From the NCBI GenBank assembly GCA_047975295.1, contig JBKEDH010000175.1:1-22041 (forward strand): DNA of 22,041 nt, read 5' to 3'. Origin of the DNA: JBKEDH01 sp047975295. Lineage in GTDB: Bacteria > Bacteroidota > Bacteroidia > Flavobacteriales > Flavobacteriaceae. The translations under genes and the position numbers were made by a program. The notes beneath the pieces were generated by a model that made no database searches, was not told the DNA's origin, and worked only from the letters and a program-made list of their open reading frames with translations. How positions within the stretch are numbered: position 1 is the first letter of the stretch; each line of letters starts with the position of its first letter. Positions 21,260 through 22,041 of this stretch are shown here, one piece after another.

Positions 21260-21871
21260 TTATAGGTCTTCTAACAAGAGTAGATATAGGTTTTTTGAGC
21301 TACTGCCATAACTTAAAAAATCTTTTTCGTCGTTGGACTTAAAAGTTTTTATTGTGGTAATATTGGTAGGTATTTTTTGTTTGTTCTTGGCTTTAATACC
21401 TCTTAGGCCTTCACTAATAGAATCTACTATTTGGCTGGTAGTTGCAAAAACGATAAGGTTTTTTGGTAAATCGTGCAGTTTTTTCTCGAAAATTTGTTTT
21501 GACGAAATGAGTAAAGAACCGTCGTTGGCAATTAAGTTTTCGCAGGTGGTTAAGAAAAAAATGGCCTCACTTTCTTTGGTTGTTCTATTAATATTAACAC
21601 TTTTAAACTTGTCATATAGATTGTTGTCAAGAATTAAAGCTTTTTCATTTGTCCAATCGTTTTCTTTAAAAATATCATTTAAGGTTTGGTAAACCTCATT
21701 TAGATTTTCGCAATATAAGAACTTTCCCCCGTTTTGCTTAAAGTTTATTGTAAACATTTCGTCTAAGGGAGGCTTAACTTCAGGCATATACTTGCTTCTA
21801 TTATCCTGTTGTTTTAGTTCTTCTTTGGAATTATCAGTCTTTAAACCAAAAATTTTTTTAAAAAGACTCAT
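21260..21871 (-). CDS. LUD-domain protein (LutC/YkgG family)
   Basis: The product is 203 residues with no signal peptide or membrane segment. The family includes LutC, a subunit of the lactate utilization complex, but many members are of unknown role. Visible features are a charged N-terminal helix (MSLFKKIFGLKTDNSKEELK), a central ALILDNNLYDKF, then AIFFLTTCENLIANDGSLLI and LPKNLIVFATTSQIVDSISE. The last two match the strand/loop pattern of LUD proteins. LutA and LutB are absent here, so a lactate role is doubtful. It sits between ftsH and cdsA, a pairing I recall from Flavobacteriia. It has its own -7 box downstream of the ftsH terminator. Family assignment is fairly sure; function is unknown. 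Confidence 0.75.
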   Translation of the reverse strand: MSLFKKIFGLKTDNSKEELKQQDNRSKYMPEVKPPLDEMFTINFKQNGGKFLYCENLNEVYQTLNDIFKENDWTNEKALILDNNLYDKFKSVNINRTTKESEAIFFLTTCENLIANDGSLLISSKQIFEKKLHDLPKNLIVFATTSQIVDSISEGLRGIKAKNKQKIPTNITTIKTFKSNDEKDFLSYGSSSKNLYLLLLEDL

Positions 21872-21891
21872 TAATAAATGCTATTAATTCT

Positions 21892-21908
21892 GTTCCTTTA
21901 ATAGGAAC
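21892..21908 (-). other. Hairpin in the LUD-gene leader
   Basis: GTTCCT (21892-21897) and AGGAAC (21903-21908) are perfect complements with a 5-nt loop. It lies about 20 nt before the LUD-gene start and downstream of its -7 box, so it would be in the mRNA leader or could act as an operator. Confidence 0.4.
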
Positions 21909-21919
21909 CCATTTTACAT

Positions 21920-21927
21920 CAAAGATA
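21920..21927 (-). promoter_or_regulatory. -7 box for the LUD-cdsA-psd-ACBP unit
   Basis: On the minus strand TATCTTTG is an exact TAnnTTTG match, 48 nt before the LUD-gene start. It immediately follows the T run of the ftsH terminator, leaving the -33 region inside the terminator stem. Confidence 0.5.
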
Positions 21928-21967
21928 AAAAATCTTAAATTAACGGTGCTGTTAATTTAAGATTTTT
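21928..21967 (-). terminator. Intrinsic terminator after ftsH
   Basis: A 17-bp perfect inverted repeat (21928-21944 with 21951-21967) has the 6-nt loop GGTGCT (plus strand) and ends in a T run on the minus strand. The outer part, AAAAATCTTAAATTAAC, is AT-rich. It lies 32 nt after the ftsH stop. Confidence 0.82.
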
Positions 21968-21999
21968 ACTAAAAGCTTAACAAAATTTATGGAAAATGG

Positions 22000-22041
22000 T
22001 TATTCCTCTTCTTGTTTATCTGTAATATTGGGTTTTAAACT
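22000..22041 (-). CDS. ftsH: ATP-dependent zinc metalloprotease FtsH, C-terminal end only
   Basis: Only the last 13 codons and the TAA are in the window, encoding SLKPNITDKQEEE. A short acidic tail with a KPNI-like segment is consistent with the C-terminus of Bacteroidota FtsH, and FtsH is the usual neighbour upstream of the LUD-domain gene and cdsA in Flavobacteriia. The identification rests on context and tail composition, not on any domain, so it is tentative. FtsH is a membrane-anchored AAA+ protease that degrades membrane and some cytosolic proteins. Confidence 0.5.
   Translation of the reverse strand, partial: SLKPNITDKQEEE

Overview
The window comes from an AT-rich bacterial chromosome, almost certainly Bacteroidota and most likely class Flavobacteriia. 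Four things support this. Promoter candidates carry the Bacteroidota -7 box TAnnTTTG. Start codons are preceded by A-rich sequence and not by AGGAGG-type Shine-Dalgarno sites. The ribosomal proteins have Bacteroidota-like lengths. The order of the housekeeping genes fits: alpha operon, carA, eno and gltA, and at the far end ftsH, a LUD-domain gene, cdsA, psd and an acyl-CoA-binding protein. No insertion sequence, phage gene, CRISPR array, tRNA or rRNA was seen. Placement within the phylum is inference.

Positions 1-11159 hold the 3' part of the S10 cluster, the spc cluster and the alpha cluster, all on the + strand: rpsC (5' end cut off), rplP, rpmC, rpsQ, rplN, rplX, rplE, rpsN, rpsH, rplF, rplR, rpsE, rpmD, rplO, secY, infA, rpmJ, rpsM, rpsK, rpsD, rpoA, rplQ. 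Most genes are 2-21 nt apart. A 15-bp perfect terminator hairpin plus a new promoter split the run between rpsK and rpsD, and a strong terminator follows rplQ.

Positions 11250-15371 are three single-gene units for central metabolism: carA (pyrimidine and arginine precursor), eno (glycolysis) and gltA (entry to the TCA cycle), each closed by a hairpin. Positions 15473-19538 hold two tandem but different arginine-deiminase-fold enzymes (one DDAH/ADI-like, one CtlX-like) followed by argS, which suggests a local arginine/citrulline theme. Positions 19541-22041 lie on the - strand: the last 14 codons of ftsH, its terminator, then a tightly coupled cluster of a LUD-domain gene, cdsA, psd and an acyl-CoA-binding protein. 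cdsA and psd supply steps 1 and 3 of phosphatidylethanolamine synthesis; the PS synthase is not in the window.

The most unusual signal is between the genes. Several longer gaps (before rplR, infA, rpmJ, rpsM, rpsK and ctlX) are built of degenerate A-rich units in strict 7-nt phase running up to or close to the start codon. In the ribosomal operon the left part of the gap often carries the inverted word (TTAG against CTAA), so long imperfect hairpins are possible. Two of these gaps share a 51-nt hairpin element that is 48/51 identical, and all three substitutions fall in predicted bulge or loop positions. I know of no description of such an element, but could not search.
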